DNA from: Lachnospiraceae bacterium
GTDB lineage: Bacteria > Bacillota > Clostridia > Lachnospirales > Lachnospiraceae
Reading direction: 5' to 3'
Assembly: GCA_024690825.1 (NCBI GenBank)
Contig: JAILOK010000081.1
Coordinates: 1 to 39,653, forward strand
Length of the DNA stretch: 39,653 bases
Position numbers and translations under genes: made by a program. Each line of letters opens with the position of its first letter. Position 1 is the first letter of the stretch. The notes below the pieces were generated by a model that searched no databases, was not told where the DNA came from, and was given only the letters and a program-made list of their open reading frames with translations. This document shows, in pieces, positions 16,516 to 23,958 of this stretch.

Positions 16516-17016
16516 TCACGTAAACCTTGAACATATCCACGCAGCCAGAGCTGAGACCGCAGGAAATATGAGAAATAACTTCAGCAGCTGACTCCTGATG
16601 TTGTATCCGTATTTTCTGTCCGCATATACTTTTTCAACCTCGGGGAAGTAAAACTGAAAGAAATGAAACTTCATGAGCAGAAAATAATCAAAGCAGATCA
16701 TGTCGTAGAGCTTGTATACTGTAAATATCAGCACAAATCTTGTGAAGAACTGTGCAAATGTGAATCCATTTCTTATGCCGTCCCAGATTGAGATCACGCC
16801 CACACCCAGTATCATCACCATGCTGAATATCATTAGCGTCCATCCTATTATCCTGGCACCGTAGAAAAGTTCTTTGTCCCTTGGAATAAGGGCTTCCTGC
16901 GCTTCCTTCGGAGCTGACGAAAAAAACTTCCTATCCTGAATAAAGGCTACAGCCGATAACATCATCAGCGTTATCGCCGCACTGAATACAATTGCAAGAA
17001 AAACCGTTAATATCAT
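16516..17016 (-). CDS. hypothetical four-helix membrane protein
   Basis: A 166-residue protein I do not recognise. Hydrophobic stretches lie at about residues 4-26, 55-78, 86-112 and 145-163. A soluble loop FIQDRKFFSSAPKEAQEALI follows the first helix, and an aromatic segment (DYFLLMKFHFFQFYFPEVEK) precedes the last. It starts 3 bp after the stop of the isoprenylcysteine-methyltransferase-like gene, with AAAGGA as ribosome site, and is followed by a strong terminator. It is therefore the last gene of the operon and may be a partner of the membrane methyltransferase. Confidence 0.8.
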   Translation of the reverse strand: MILTVFLAIVFSAAITLMMLSAVAFIQDRKFFSSAPKEAQEALIPRDKELFYGARIIGWTLMIFSMVMILGVGVISIWDGIRNGFTFAQFFTRFVLIFTVYKLYDMICFDYFLLMKFHFFQFYFPEVEKVYADRKYGYNIRSQLLKLFLIFPAVSALAAWICSRFT

Positions 17017-17019
17017 TTT

Positions 17020-17526
17020 TCATCCTTTTCCCGGAAACCAGGGGATGCATCTGTTGACACGCTTTTTGTAATCCTCATATTCTTTTCCGTAAAGATCTGT
17101 CAGCCATTTTTCTTCTGTGTTTATCAATACTATGGTCATGACCGCCCAGTCAATGACCGGAAGGATCAGCATCCATGCATTATGCCACATTAAAGTTATG
17201 CCCGATAATGCGATCCACCATCCGCTGTACATAGGGTTTCTTACCCAGGCGTAAATACCTTTGGTCTGCAGCCTGTTTTCTGTTATGGATTCATCCATAT
17301 CCGACCGCAGCGCTCCGATAAACCAGACTGCGATCCCAAACACGATCAGCACAGCTCCGGCTATACGGAATATCATGATCCAGGGATCACCCAGGATCCC
17401 GATCTTCAAAACATATCCGAACAGAACGATCCCGACGGCGTTTAACATTGCAATACCGTAGATAATGTAAGGACCGACTCCGAACAACGGCAGTTTCTGT
17501 CCTTCCTTTGTATAGTTTTTCAGCAT
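17020..17526 (-). CDS. isoprenylcysteine carboxyl methyltransferase-like membrane protein
   Basis: A 168-residue membrane protein with about five helices. The C-terminal half carries the ICMT/PEMT signature: GIYAWVRNPMYSGWW (about residues 109-123), then EEKWLTDLYGKEYEDYKKRVNRCIPW. The R-N-P-x-Y and E-E motifs bind SAM in this family, which methylates carboxyl groups or lipid amines. Bacterial members rarely have known substrates. It follows the LCM methyltransferase by 13 bp with GGAGAG as ribosome site. Two different methyltransferases in one metal-box operon suggest tailoring of a small molecule. Confidence 0.85.
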   Translation of the reverse strand: MLKNYTKEGQKLPLFGVGPYIIYGIAMLNAVGIVLFGYVLKIGILGDPWIMIFRIAGAVLIVFGIAVWFIGALRSDMDESITENRLQTKGIYAWVRNPMYSGWWIALSGITLMWHNAWMLILPVIDWAVMTIVLINTEEKWLTDLYGKEYEDYKKRVNRCIPWFPGKG

Positions 17527-17539
17527 TTACCTGTCTCTC

Positions 17540-18319
17540 CTACCACTTAAATACGGCAAGCCTGTTGTTGATATTTTTGCCGACTACGGCAAACAGCTTA
17601 CCGCGTATTGAATATTTCTTCATTTCCTTATTATAGCTTTTTTCGGAAACGAAGGTAAGACGAGGCTCCAGCTCAAGGTATTCCCTCCCTGTCTTTGTTC
17701 CCCAGCCGAAGGCAGCATTGGTATTTTTAACCGCATCGTGATGATTGCCGTGTTTTTCCAGGAACGGGGAGTGCTGCTCAGCCAGCAGGTATCCGTGAGG
17801 GAAGCTGTCGCAGAGCATTTTTAAGCAGATCTCAACCTGCTCCTTTGAAAAGTATTGAAGCACACCCTCCATGACAACTATGGTGATATCATTTTTCGGA
17901 AGATTTTTTGTCCATTCTCTTTCAAGAGCACTGCCGTCAAGCATGGTACAGCGTTCCCTGTCTTCGTAGACCTTGCGTCTGACGGCGATCTGGTCTGGCA
18001 GATCCACATCAAACCATGTGATCTTTCCGTTATCGACCTGTGAAAACTTGTCATCAAAGCCGCATCCGAGATTTATACAAAGAGCCTCCGGATATATTCC
18101 GATAAGTCGTTTCAGTTCTTCACGGAACATTATCGTTCTGGCAACAACTCCTTCATGCGACAGGAACGGATCAAACTTGCTGACATCAACCCCCAGGGTA
18201 TCTATGATCTCCTTTGCCTTGAGATCTTTGATCCTTGCATTTGGTCTTGAAGTCTCGCTTGCTTTGATGGCAAGCGGAATAAGCGCCGTTTCCTGAACAT
18301 CTCCGAATTTCAGATCCAT
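17540..18319 (-). CDS. leucine carboxyl methyltransferase (LCM/TcmP)-type methyltransferase
   Basis: A 259-residue class I methyltransferase of the LCM family (PF04072), the group that includes PPM1 and the polyketide O-methyltransferase TcmP. Visible motifs are R-x-x-x-x-D at the N-terminus (ASETSRPNARIKDLKA), CINLGCGFDDKFSQV (SAM motif I, about residues 84-98), ITWFDVDLPDQIAVRRK and ITIVVMEGVLQYF. The last is typical of family members with a lid helix. GGGAGG precedes the ATG at 18319. It is the first gene of a three-gene operon with two metal boxes upstream. Small carboxyl or hydroxyl groups are the expected methyl acceptors; the real substrate is unknown. Confidence 0.88.
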   Translation of the reverse strand: MDLKFGDVQETALIPLAIKASETSRPNARIKDLKAKEIIDTLGVDVSKFDPFLSHEGVVARTIMFREELKRLIGIYPEALCINLGCGFDDKFSQVDNGKITWFDVDLPDQIAVRRKVYEDRERCTMLDGSALEREWTKNLPKNDITIVVMEGVLQYFSKEQVEICLKMLCDSFPHGYLLAEQHSPFLEKHGNHHDAVKNTNAAFGWGTKTGREYLELEPRLTFVSEKSYNKEMKKYSIRGKLFAVVGKNINNRLAVFKW

Positions 18320-18348
18320 TTTTGCCTCCCATCCGTTATTGCTTACAA

Positions 18349-18379
18349 GTTAGTTATTTCTAACTATGTACCGATTATA
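18349..18379 (-). promoter_or_regulatory. metal-box operator 5 and -10 of the LCM/ICMT operon
   Basis: GTTAG-N6-CTAAC (18349-18364, centre TTATTT) lies 9 bp downstream of a perfect TATAAT (18379-18374) and 30 bp before the start codon. The -35 region falls in a hairpin and is weak. Confidence 0.75.
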
Positions 18380-18380
18380 T

Positions 18381-18400
18381 GCTCCGCTTTTCAGCGGAGC
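18381..18400. terminator. perfect 8-bp hairpin in the LCM/ICMT leader
   Basis: GCTCCGCT and AGCGGAGC enclose a 4-nt loop. It lies between the two metal-box promoters upstream of the LCM gene. No U-tract follows on the minus strand, so it may be the end of the OhrR transcript, an attenuator for a transcript from the upper promoter, or simply a processing site. Confidence 0.4.
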
Positions 18401-18432
18401 TGATATATTCTATAATATTATTTTTCTGTGGG

Positions 18433-18483
18433 GTTAGTTGCTTCTAACTTGTTCATAATAACACCTGCCTACTGTAAAATCAA
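18433..18483 (-). promoter_or_regulatory. metal-box operator 6 with second promoter
   Basis: A second exact GTTAG-N6-CTAAC (18433-18448, centre TTGCTT) lies 84 bp upstream of operator 5 centre to centre. A possible promoter, TTGATT (18483-18478) with 17-bp spacing to TATTAT (18460-18455), places the box just after the -10. It would give a longer transcript of the LCM operon. Confidence 0.6.
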
Positions 18484-18514
18484 TACATTTTAAGAAAAAA
18501 TGGTCCGCTTTTTC

Positions 18515-18946
18515 TCATCCCTCCAAAAACTTATACAGCAGTTTATACAGCTGTCCGGCTTCCTTTTCACTTAACGGAGATCCTTTTTTTGCAAGTTCAA
18601 GCGGGATGTTTTTGCACTTTTCCTTCAGCGCGTTACCCTTCTTTGTGATGCTTATAAGTGTAATACGCTCGTCTTCCTTAGATCTCTGCCTTGTAACATA
18701 TCCCTCTTTTTCAAGATTCTTTAATAAAGGCGTGAGGGTACCCGCATCCAGATGAAGGATGCTGCCAAGCTGCCCTACGTTCACGCTTTCTTTCTCCCAC
18801 AGGACCATGAATACCACATACTGTGTATATGTCAGTCCCATGGGTTTAAGGCATGGTGTATATGCCGCAACGATCTTTCTTGAGCATGCATACATCGGAA
18901 AGCATAGTTGATTTTTCAGTAAAAGCTGTTCATATTCCTGTGCCAT
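18515..18946 (-). CDS. MarR-family regulator, OhrR-like redox sensor
   Basis: A 143-residue winged-helix regulator beginning MAQEYEQLLLKNQLCFPMY. The lone N-terminal Cys in NQLCFPMYACSRKIV, about residue 15, matches the peroxide-sensing Cys of OhrR. A second Cys lies five residues later. The recognition helix region is LGSILHLDAGTLTPLLKNLEK and the wing is RQRSKEDERITLISIT. Of two ATGs, the one at 18946 has the better ribosome spacing. It lies directly downstream of the peroxidase gene in the same operon, so oxidation would relieve repression of both. It does not have a metal box. Confidence 0.85.
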   Translation of the reverse strand: MAQEYEQLLLKNQLCFPMYACSRKIVAAYTPCLKPMGLTYTQYVVFMVLWEKESVNVGQLGSILHLDAGTLTPLLKNLEKEGYVTRQRSKEDERITLISITKKGNALKEKCKNIPLELAKKGSPLSEKEAGQLYKLLYKFLEG

Positions 18947-18958
18947 GGTCATTGTCCT

Positions 18959-19501
18959 CTACAAAAGTCCTTCCACAAATTCAGCCACTTCATCCATTTT
19001 TGCGGTAGGTTCAAATCTTGCTGCCACATTGCCGTTTCTGTCGATCACAAATTTGGTGAAGTTCCACTTGATCTCGGGATTATTCTTATAATCCTTATCG
19101 ATCTTTTTAAGCATAGCACTCATTGCAAGAGCTTTGGGTCCCTTTCCGAAACCTTCAAACCCCTTCTGCCCCTTCAGATACTTAAAAAGCGGGATCGCTG
19201 TCTCACCGTTGACATCTGACTTCTTCATCTGGGGAAACTGTGTATTGTACTTAAGCTGGCAGAATTCATGTATCTCATCGTCCGTTCCCGGAGTCTGTCC
19301 CGCAAACTGATTGCAGGGAACATCTACGATCTCAAATCCTCTGTCGTGCCACTTTTCATACATAGCCTCAAGATCCTTGTAGTGAGGTGTGAAGCCGCAT
19401 CCTGTCGCGGTATTAACTACAAGAACGACCTTGCCTTCATATTCCTTCATCGATATCTCTTTTCCGTCTGCTGCGGTTACGCTCTGATCATAAAAACCCA
19501 T
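18959..19501 (-). CDS. glutathione peroxidase-family thiol peroxidase
   Basis: A 180-residue GPx-fold peroxidase. The peroxidatic Cys35 is in NTATGCGFTPHY, where selenoproteins would have Sec. VPCNQFAGQ (residues 61-69) gives the catalytic Gln, and IKWNFTKFVID the Trp/Asn. Bacterial Cys-type members usually use thioredoxin rather than glutathione. GGAGG eight bases before the ATG at 19501 decides the start over the longer frame to 19528. The regulator follows after a short gap. Likely role: removal of organic or lipid hydroperoxides in an anaerobe that carries a large iron uptake cluster. Confidence 0.92.
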   Translation of the reverse strand: MGFYDQSVTAADGKEISMKEYEGKVVLVVNTATGCGFTPHYKDLEAMYEKWHDRGFEIVDVPCNQFAGQTPGTDDEIHEFCQLKYNTQFPQMKKSDVNGETAIPLFKYLKGQKGFEGFGKGPKALAMSAMLKKIDKDYKNNPEIKWNFTKFVIDRNGNVAARFEPTAKMDEVAEFVEGLL

Positions 19502-19567
19502 GTTCTTTACCTCCTTTATCACTTGCAAACTGCTATGGCAGCCTGTCTTTTGTTTTTATCTTTGGTC

Positions 19568-19599
19568 ATATTATATTTGGTCAAATATAATATTGTCAA
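19568..19599 (-). promoter_or_regulatory. peroxidase-ohrR promoter with large palindrome
   Basis: TTGACA (19599-19594), an 18-bp spacer and TATAAT (19575-19570) lie on the minus strand. They are covered by a 26-bp perfect palindrome (19568-19593), 12-bp arms around GT, the left arm being ATATTATATTTG. An OhrR/MarR dimer bound here would block polymerase. The 218-bp gap from 19502 to 19719 holds no gene. Confidence 0.75.
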
Positions 19600-19719
19600 G
19601 TTCTTTTTTCAGTGTGTAACAAAACCTGTCTTTACAATACCGGTCTTATCAGATCATCATCCGGTCATTCCGATCGATTTTAAGAAGTTTTCAAGGGCTG
19701 TTATTCCGGCAAGAGCTAT

Positions 19720-21795
19720 CTATGGCAAAAGGTCTCTCATGCTGTTAAGACCAAGTGCAACCGTTGAGCCGTTGTGAAGCATGGCGCTTGCTGCAGGCGG
19801 CATGATGCCGGCTATTCCAAGAGCTATGAGGGCTGTATTAAAGCCTACTATGGTCCTGTAATTGAACCTGATCCGCTTCATCAGAAGTGTGCTGATCTTT
19901 CTTAAAACGATGATACTTTCAAGATCGTCGGAGCCTATCGTGATGTCCGCTATCTGCCTTGCGATCTCGGCTCCGTCACTTATGGCGATCCCTGCATCCG
20001 AAGCAGAGAGAGCAGGAGAATCGTTGATGCCGTCACCTACCATGATCACGCGATGGCCCTCACTCTTTGCCTTCTCAACATATTTTGCCTTATCCTCCGG
20101 AAGTACTTCGGCATAATACTCGGTGATCCCTGCTTCGGCAGCGATCCTTGAAGCCGTTCTTTCACTGTCACCGGTCATCATAACGATATGTTCAAATCCC
20201 TGTTTCTTAAGCTGTCTTACAACTTCACGGGTTTCCTTTCGCATGGGATCTTCAATCAGGATACAGGCCGACAGCCTTCCGTTCTTTGCAAAATAGAGAT
20301 GTGAATACTCATCCGGCAGAGAATCAAACAATTCTTTTTTATCATCCGGGATGATCACTTTCTCATCCTCAAACACAAAATGATAACTTCCTATGACAGC
20401 TTTTTCTCCGGCTATCTCGGAAGCGACTCCGTGAGCGACAATGTATTCGACATTTGTATGGAGTTCATCGTGCAGCAGTCCTTTTTCAAAAGCACAGTCT
20501 ACCACGGCTCTCGCCACAGAGTGGGGGAAATGCTCTTCAAGGCAGGCTGCCTGTCTTAGAAGTTCATCCTCTGATTCATCACAGAACGATACAACCCTTA
20601 CCACTGAAGGTTTTGCCTCTGTGATCGTTCCGGTCTTATCAAAAACGATCGTATCGGCATCAGCCACGGCTTCCAGGAATCTTCCTCCTTTTACCGTTAT
20701 ATTATATTCTCCCGCTTCCTTTATTGCCGACAGAACAGATATCGGCATCGCCATCTTGAGCGCGCAGGAATAATCAACCATGAGCACGGACACCGCCTTG
20801 GTCGTATTCCGGCTGACCGCCCAGGTTAATCCGGCGGCAATAAGCGTATAGGGAACAAGTTTATCCGCGATCCTCTCGGCCCTGCTTTCCAGTGAGGATT
20901 TCAGCTTTTCGGATTCCTCGATCATCTTTACGATCTTGTCAAACCGTCCGCATCCCTCTGTCTGCGTAACCCTTATGGTCAGATCACCCTCTTCCACTAC
21001 CGTACCGGCAAACACGCTCATACCGGCGCCCTTTCGCACCGCCGTGGATTCTCCGGTCATGGATGCCTGATTTACCATTGCCTCACCGGAATACACCTCT
21101 CCGTCAAAGGGGATCATATTTCCCATTCTGACAACGACTCTGTCTCCGCAGGCAATATCCGACGAATCAGTCTGCACTTCTCCGTTTTCGGTCAGGAGCC
21201 ATACCTTATCTATGTTGAGAGACATCCTTCTTGCCAGGTCATCCACGGAACGCTTGTGCGTCCACTCCTCAAGAGTATCTCCTATCTTAAGAAGGAACAT
21301 CACATTCGATGCCGTATTATGATCACCGGTAAGCATTGCTGAAGTTATGGCCAGCGCATCCAGCACCTCAACCTGCAGATGCCTGTTTTTCAAGGTCTTC
21401 AGACCGCGCCATATATATTTCACCGTTCTGACCGTATCTATGATCCTGCGTACCGGGAAAGGAAGAAAAAAACGCTTTCCATAGTGCAGGATCACCGCCG
21501 TTACTATCCTGTCATAATACTTTGCGGAGGTTTCTCTTCCGGAGCATTCAAACACCCTTTCGGGAACAAGGACCTCTTCAAACGAAAAGTTCTTTATTAT
21601 ATCTGAGATCTTTGACCTGTCACAGTCATATACAACAGCTGCATCAGCAGTCCTTTCGTATACCCTCACTTCCCTGATCTCATCAAAACTCTTCAGATAG
21701 TACTCAAAGGTGTCCGCCTCACGAAAGGTCATACGCTTCATCGTAAGATGAATGCGGATCCTGTTTTTTATCTCGTGTTTTACCGTAAACTCCAT
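19720..21795 (-). CDS. P1B-type heavy-metal ATPase with SCA motif and degenerate HMA domain
   Basis: A 691-residue P-type ATPase. TGES (247-250), DKTGT (386-390), the H-P-like EHFPHS and GDGINDSPAL (588-597) are intact, so it should be active. The N-terminal about 80 residues look like an HMA_2-type domain without CxxC. In the helix that normally carries CPC or SPC, the motif is YSCALKMAMP (around 343-348). The last helix ends HNGSTVALGLNS, typical of this subgroup. Metal specificity is therefore not predictable; copper is unlikely. TAATG overlap couples it to DUF6110. A metal box lies upstream of the pair. An efflux pump in an uptake regulon is unexpected. Confidence 0.9.
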   Translation of the reverse strand: MEFTVKHEIKNRIRIHLTMKRMTFREADTFEYYLKSFDEIREVRVYERTADAAVVYDCDRSKISDIIKNFSFEEVLVPERVFECSGRETSAKYYDRIVTAVILHYGKRFFLPFPVRRIIDTVRTVKYIWRGLKTLKNRHLQVEVLDALAITSAMLTGDHNTASNVMFLLKIGDTLEEWTHKRSVDDLARRMSLNIDKVWLLTENGEVQTDSSDIACGDRVVVRMGNMIPFDGEVYSGEAMVNQASMTGESTAVRKGAGMSVFAGTVVEEGDLTIRVTQTEGCGRFDKIVKMIEESEKLKSSLESRAERIADKLVPYTLIAAGLTWAVSRNTTKAVSVLMVDYSCALKMAMPISVLSAIKEAGEYNITVKGGRFLEAVADADTIVFDKTGTITEAKPSVVRVVSFCDESEDELLRQAACLEEHFPHSVARAVVDCAFEKGLLHDELHTNVEYIVAHGVASEIAGEKAVIGSYHFVFEDEKVIIPDDKKELFDSLPDEYSHLYFAKNGRLSACILIEDPMRKETREVVRQLKKQGFEHIVMMTGDSERTASRIAAEAGITEYYAEVLPEDKAKYVEKAKSEGHRVIMVGDGINDSPALSASDAGIAISDGAEIARQIADITIGSDDLESIIVLRKISTLLMKRIRFNYRTIVGFNTALIALGIAGIMPPAASAMLHNGSTVALGLNSMRDLLP

Positions 21796-22034
21796 TATTC
21801 CGTATCTTCTTCCTTTTTTGCTCTTTCTTCGTTGATGACCTTTGCTTCTTCATAGATGTCAGTACAGTTTTCCTGAAGGGTTGTGACCTGATCAAGCACG
21901 GAATCTTTTGCTCTCAGGACTCCCGCCGTGCAATGCGCATATACCTTCTTTGCGTCCTTTGACGACAGCAGCTTGATCCCCTCCAGTCCGAACAGTGTAC
22001 CCAGTGCAAACAATCCGACTCCTTTTAACTTCAT
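21795..22034 (-). CDS. DUF6110-like small membrane-anchored protein
   Basis: A 79-residue protein starting MKLKGVGLFALGTLFGLEGIKLLSSKDAKKV (split here for reading: one hydrophobic segment at residues 5-20, then a helical charged region). Conserved-looking pieces are KKVYAHCTAGVLRAKD and TLQENCTDIYEEAK, with two Cys that could bind metal. I recognise this as the DUF6110 type, commonly next to P-type ATPases of the HMA_2 group. Of two ATGs, 22034 has the better distance from GAGGAG (22040 is possible). Its stop overlaps the ATPase start by one base (TAATG). A metallochaperone or regulatory subunit role is an inference. Confidence 0.75.
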   Translation of the reverse strand: MKLKGVGLFALGTLFGLEGIKLLSSKDAKKVYAHCTAGVLRAKDSVLDQVTTLQENCTDIYEEAKVINEERAKKEEDTE

Positions 22035-22066
22035 AACCATGATCTCCTCTCGTTTTTATTTTGATG

Positions 22067-22092
22067 CAATAGTTAGATATGTCTAACTATTG
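22067..22092. promoter_or_regulatory. metal-box operator 7 upstream of DUF6110/P-ATPase
   Basis: GTTAG-N6-CTAAC (22072-22087, centre ATATGT) is part of a longer perfect palindrome with 11-bp arms CAATAGTTAGA/TCTAACTATTG. It lies 32 bp before the first DUF6110 ATG. No clear -10/-35 pair was found. Confidence 0.7.
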
Positions 22093-22141
22093 TGCAAAAA
22101 CATCTGCAAAACATGCTCTGCTGCAGCCCGTTATCCGTGCT

Positions 22142-23659
22142 TTATTTCACACACCTGAAATAAACTATCGATCCGTCTGTATTATACTCAACCTCGCGGT
22201 AGAGCCTGTGAAGTATCTTTAAAAGCTGCGTTTCCGTGGGGAAAGGCGGGGTGAACCACCCCTTCTTTGAAAGTACCCTGTGCACCAGCCAGTCAGTTCT
22301 CCTGTTTTTGCCCTTGATATAAAAGCATGCTATGAACATTCCGCCGGGTTTGAGAACACGCCAGGTTTCGCGGAACGCTTTTTTCTTTTCGGGGAAGGCG
22401 TGAAATCCGTTCATGCTTAAGACTATATCGCAATCTGCATCCGAAAGCGGAAGCTTTCCCACATCACCCTGAACAAATGAAATGTGACCGCAGTCACCAA
22501 GCCTTGCTTTTGCCTGTTCAAGCATGTCGGTGCTGTAATCAAGGCATGTGATCTTTGAAGCGGAAAGTGATCTCCACTTCTTTTCGGTAAATACCGCTGT
22601 TCCCACAGGAACATCAAGAAGATTGCCGTTAAAATCATCAGGGATGTATTCCAGTACCCTTTTTGCCACATCGTTATCATCAGTTCCGTCCCAGAAGATC
22701 TTCATATAAAGCTTACTCCAGATATTTCCCTGGGTAAGTACTTCATCATAGATATTCTTCGATGATTTATAAGCGCTTCTGATCTTATCCGTTACCGGTT
22801 CCGCTTTTGCCAGTTTCTCATGTCTTGCCCGGTACTGTGTATCTTCTCTTTCGTCATACCCGTCGAAAGGTGCATTCGGATCGTGGGGTTTCTGCTTCTT
22901 CAGGCTGTTGCAGACCTGATCTTTATGGGCAAACACGAAATCAAGGTCATCCGACCAGCCCGTGTGTCCGGTGATCACTTTGGGACTGATACCTCTGTCG
23001 CGCAGGATTTTTTCAAGCTTTACCAGTGACCGTTTTGACAGTTCATTGTCCTCGGCCAGAGCATTGATAAAGCTGTATCCTCCGTCTGCACCGAACCAGA
23101 TCGAATCGCCTGTAAAGAGATATGCATCATCTATGAGATACACCATGTGTCCCCAGGTATGTCCGGGCACAAGTATTGCCTCCACTTTGATATCGTCTAT
23201 ATAAAATACATCACCGTCATTTAAGAGTTTTCTTTCATTGTCACTCTTTACCAGGGGAAGCTTATACATTCCGAAGATAACCCTTCGTCTCTTTTCACCC
23301 GTCATGTATTTATTCTCGATCCCGCTGATATAGAGCTTTGCATCCTTAAAAAGGCCGTCGCTGTCACGCTCAACGGCACCCACGTGATCCGTGTCCTGAT
23401 GTGTGATAAGAATGTGCTTTATTGCAGACGGGCTGATATCCAGCCAGCTCATCTTCTCCGCAAGCCTTTCATAATTGTAGCCTGCATCGATCATGATGGT
23501 CGTCCCGTTTTTCGTATAAAAAAAGATATTCGCGATCCACTCACGGACACAGGCGGTATTGTCGTCTATCCATCCGGTGTTTAACGGCTTGAATATCTCC
23601 TTGCCGCGGTATCCCCACGACATGACCACTCTTTGAAAATTTGACGCTTTCCTGCTCAT
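22142..23659 (-). CDS. metallo-beta-lactamase-fold hydrolase fused to SAM methyltransferase
   Basis: A 505-residue two-domain protein. Residues 30-255 are an MBL-fold hydrolase: THQDTDHVGA (87-92; Asp replaces the second His of HxHxDH), PGHTWGH (167-171), FTGDSIWF (184-185) and GHTGW. Residues 300-505 are a class I methyltransferase with LLDVPVGTAVFTEK (motif I, unusual D-V-P-V-G), CLDYSTDMLEQAKARL and VLKPGGMFIACFY. GGGAGG eight bases before the ATG fixes the start. It lies only 18 bp after feoC, so it is cotranscribed with the feo genes. I know of no established function for this fusion; a thioester or lactone hydrolysis linked to methylation is possible. Confidence 0.85.
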   Translation of the reverse strand: MSRKASNFQRVVMSWGYRGKEIFKPLNTGWIDDNTACVREWIANIFFYTKNGTTIMIDAGYNYERLAEKMSWLDISPSAIKHILITHQDTDHVGAVERDSDGLFKDAKLYISGIENKYMTGEKRRRVIFGMYKLPLVKSDNERKLLNDGDVFYIDDIKVEAILVPGHTWGHMVYLIDDAYLFTGDSIWFGADGGYSFINALAEDNELSKRSLVKLEKILRDRGISPKVITGHTGWSDDLDFVFAHKDQVCNSLKKQKPHDPNAPFDGYDEREDTQYRARHEKLAKAEPVTDKIRSAYKSSKNIYDEVLTQGNIWSKLYMKIFWDGTDDNDVAKRVLEYIPDDFNGNLLDVPVGTAVFTEKKWRSLSASKITCLDYSTDMLEQAKARLGDCGHISFVQGDVGKLPLSDADCDIVLSMNGFHAFPEKKKAFRETWRVLKPGGMFIACFYIKGKNRRTDWLVHRVLSKKGWFTPPFPTETQLLKILHRLYREVEYNTDGSIVYFRCVK

Positions 23660-23677
23660 ATTATCGGCCTCCCGTAC

Positions 23678-23953
23678 TTACTTCACTACTTCCCACATCA
23701 CTCCCATGTTCTGAAATCCGCCCTCGGGCATACAGCCTGCACAGGTCTTGCCCCCTGTTGCACAGCCCGGACAGCTGCTGCAGGATTGACCCCCGCAGCC
23801 GCTGCCGGAAAAAACTATTCTCTTTATCACTCCGGTGCGTTCCAGAAATTCAATATACCGCTTTATCTTTTCCACCGGCATATCAAGTTCCGAAGAAAGC
23901 ATCTCCATTGTACGTGATCTTCCGTCTTTTAACAAATCTATCAGTTCGTTCAT
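23678..23953 (-). CDS. feoC: FeoC-like winged-helix protein with six-cysteine tail
   Basis: A 91-residue protein. The N-terminal 55 residues (MNELIDLLKDGRSRTMEMLS and on through KIKRYIEFLERTGVI) form a winged helix typical of FeoC. The tail carries six Cys in S-G-C-G-G, S-C-S-S-C-P-G-C and K-T-C-A-G-C, suited to bind an Fe-S cluster. The longer frame reading into the FeoB gene is not used; the ATG at 23953 lies 5 bp after the FeoB stop. Its ribosome site is weak, so it probably depends on coupling. FeoC is thought to control FeoB stability or expression in response to iron or oxygen. Confidence 0.85.
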   Translation of the reverse strand: MNELIDLLKDGRSRTMEMLSSELDMPVEKIKRYIEFLERTGVIKRIVFSGSGCGGQSCSSCPGCATGGKTCAGCMPEGGFQNMGVMWEVVK

Positions 23954-23958
23954 TTTTA

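Noticed and set aside
18492-18516. A/T-rich hairpin at the end of the MarR gene as a terminator
   Set aside because: The stem is almost all A-T and overlaps the stop codon; the support is too weak to annotate.
22067-22092. Reading the metal boxes as Fur boxes
   Set aside because: They do not resemble the GATAATGATWATCATTATC consensus, and no Fur gene is in the window.
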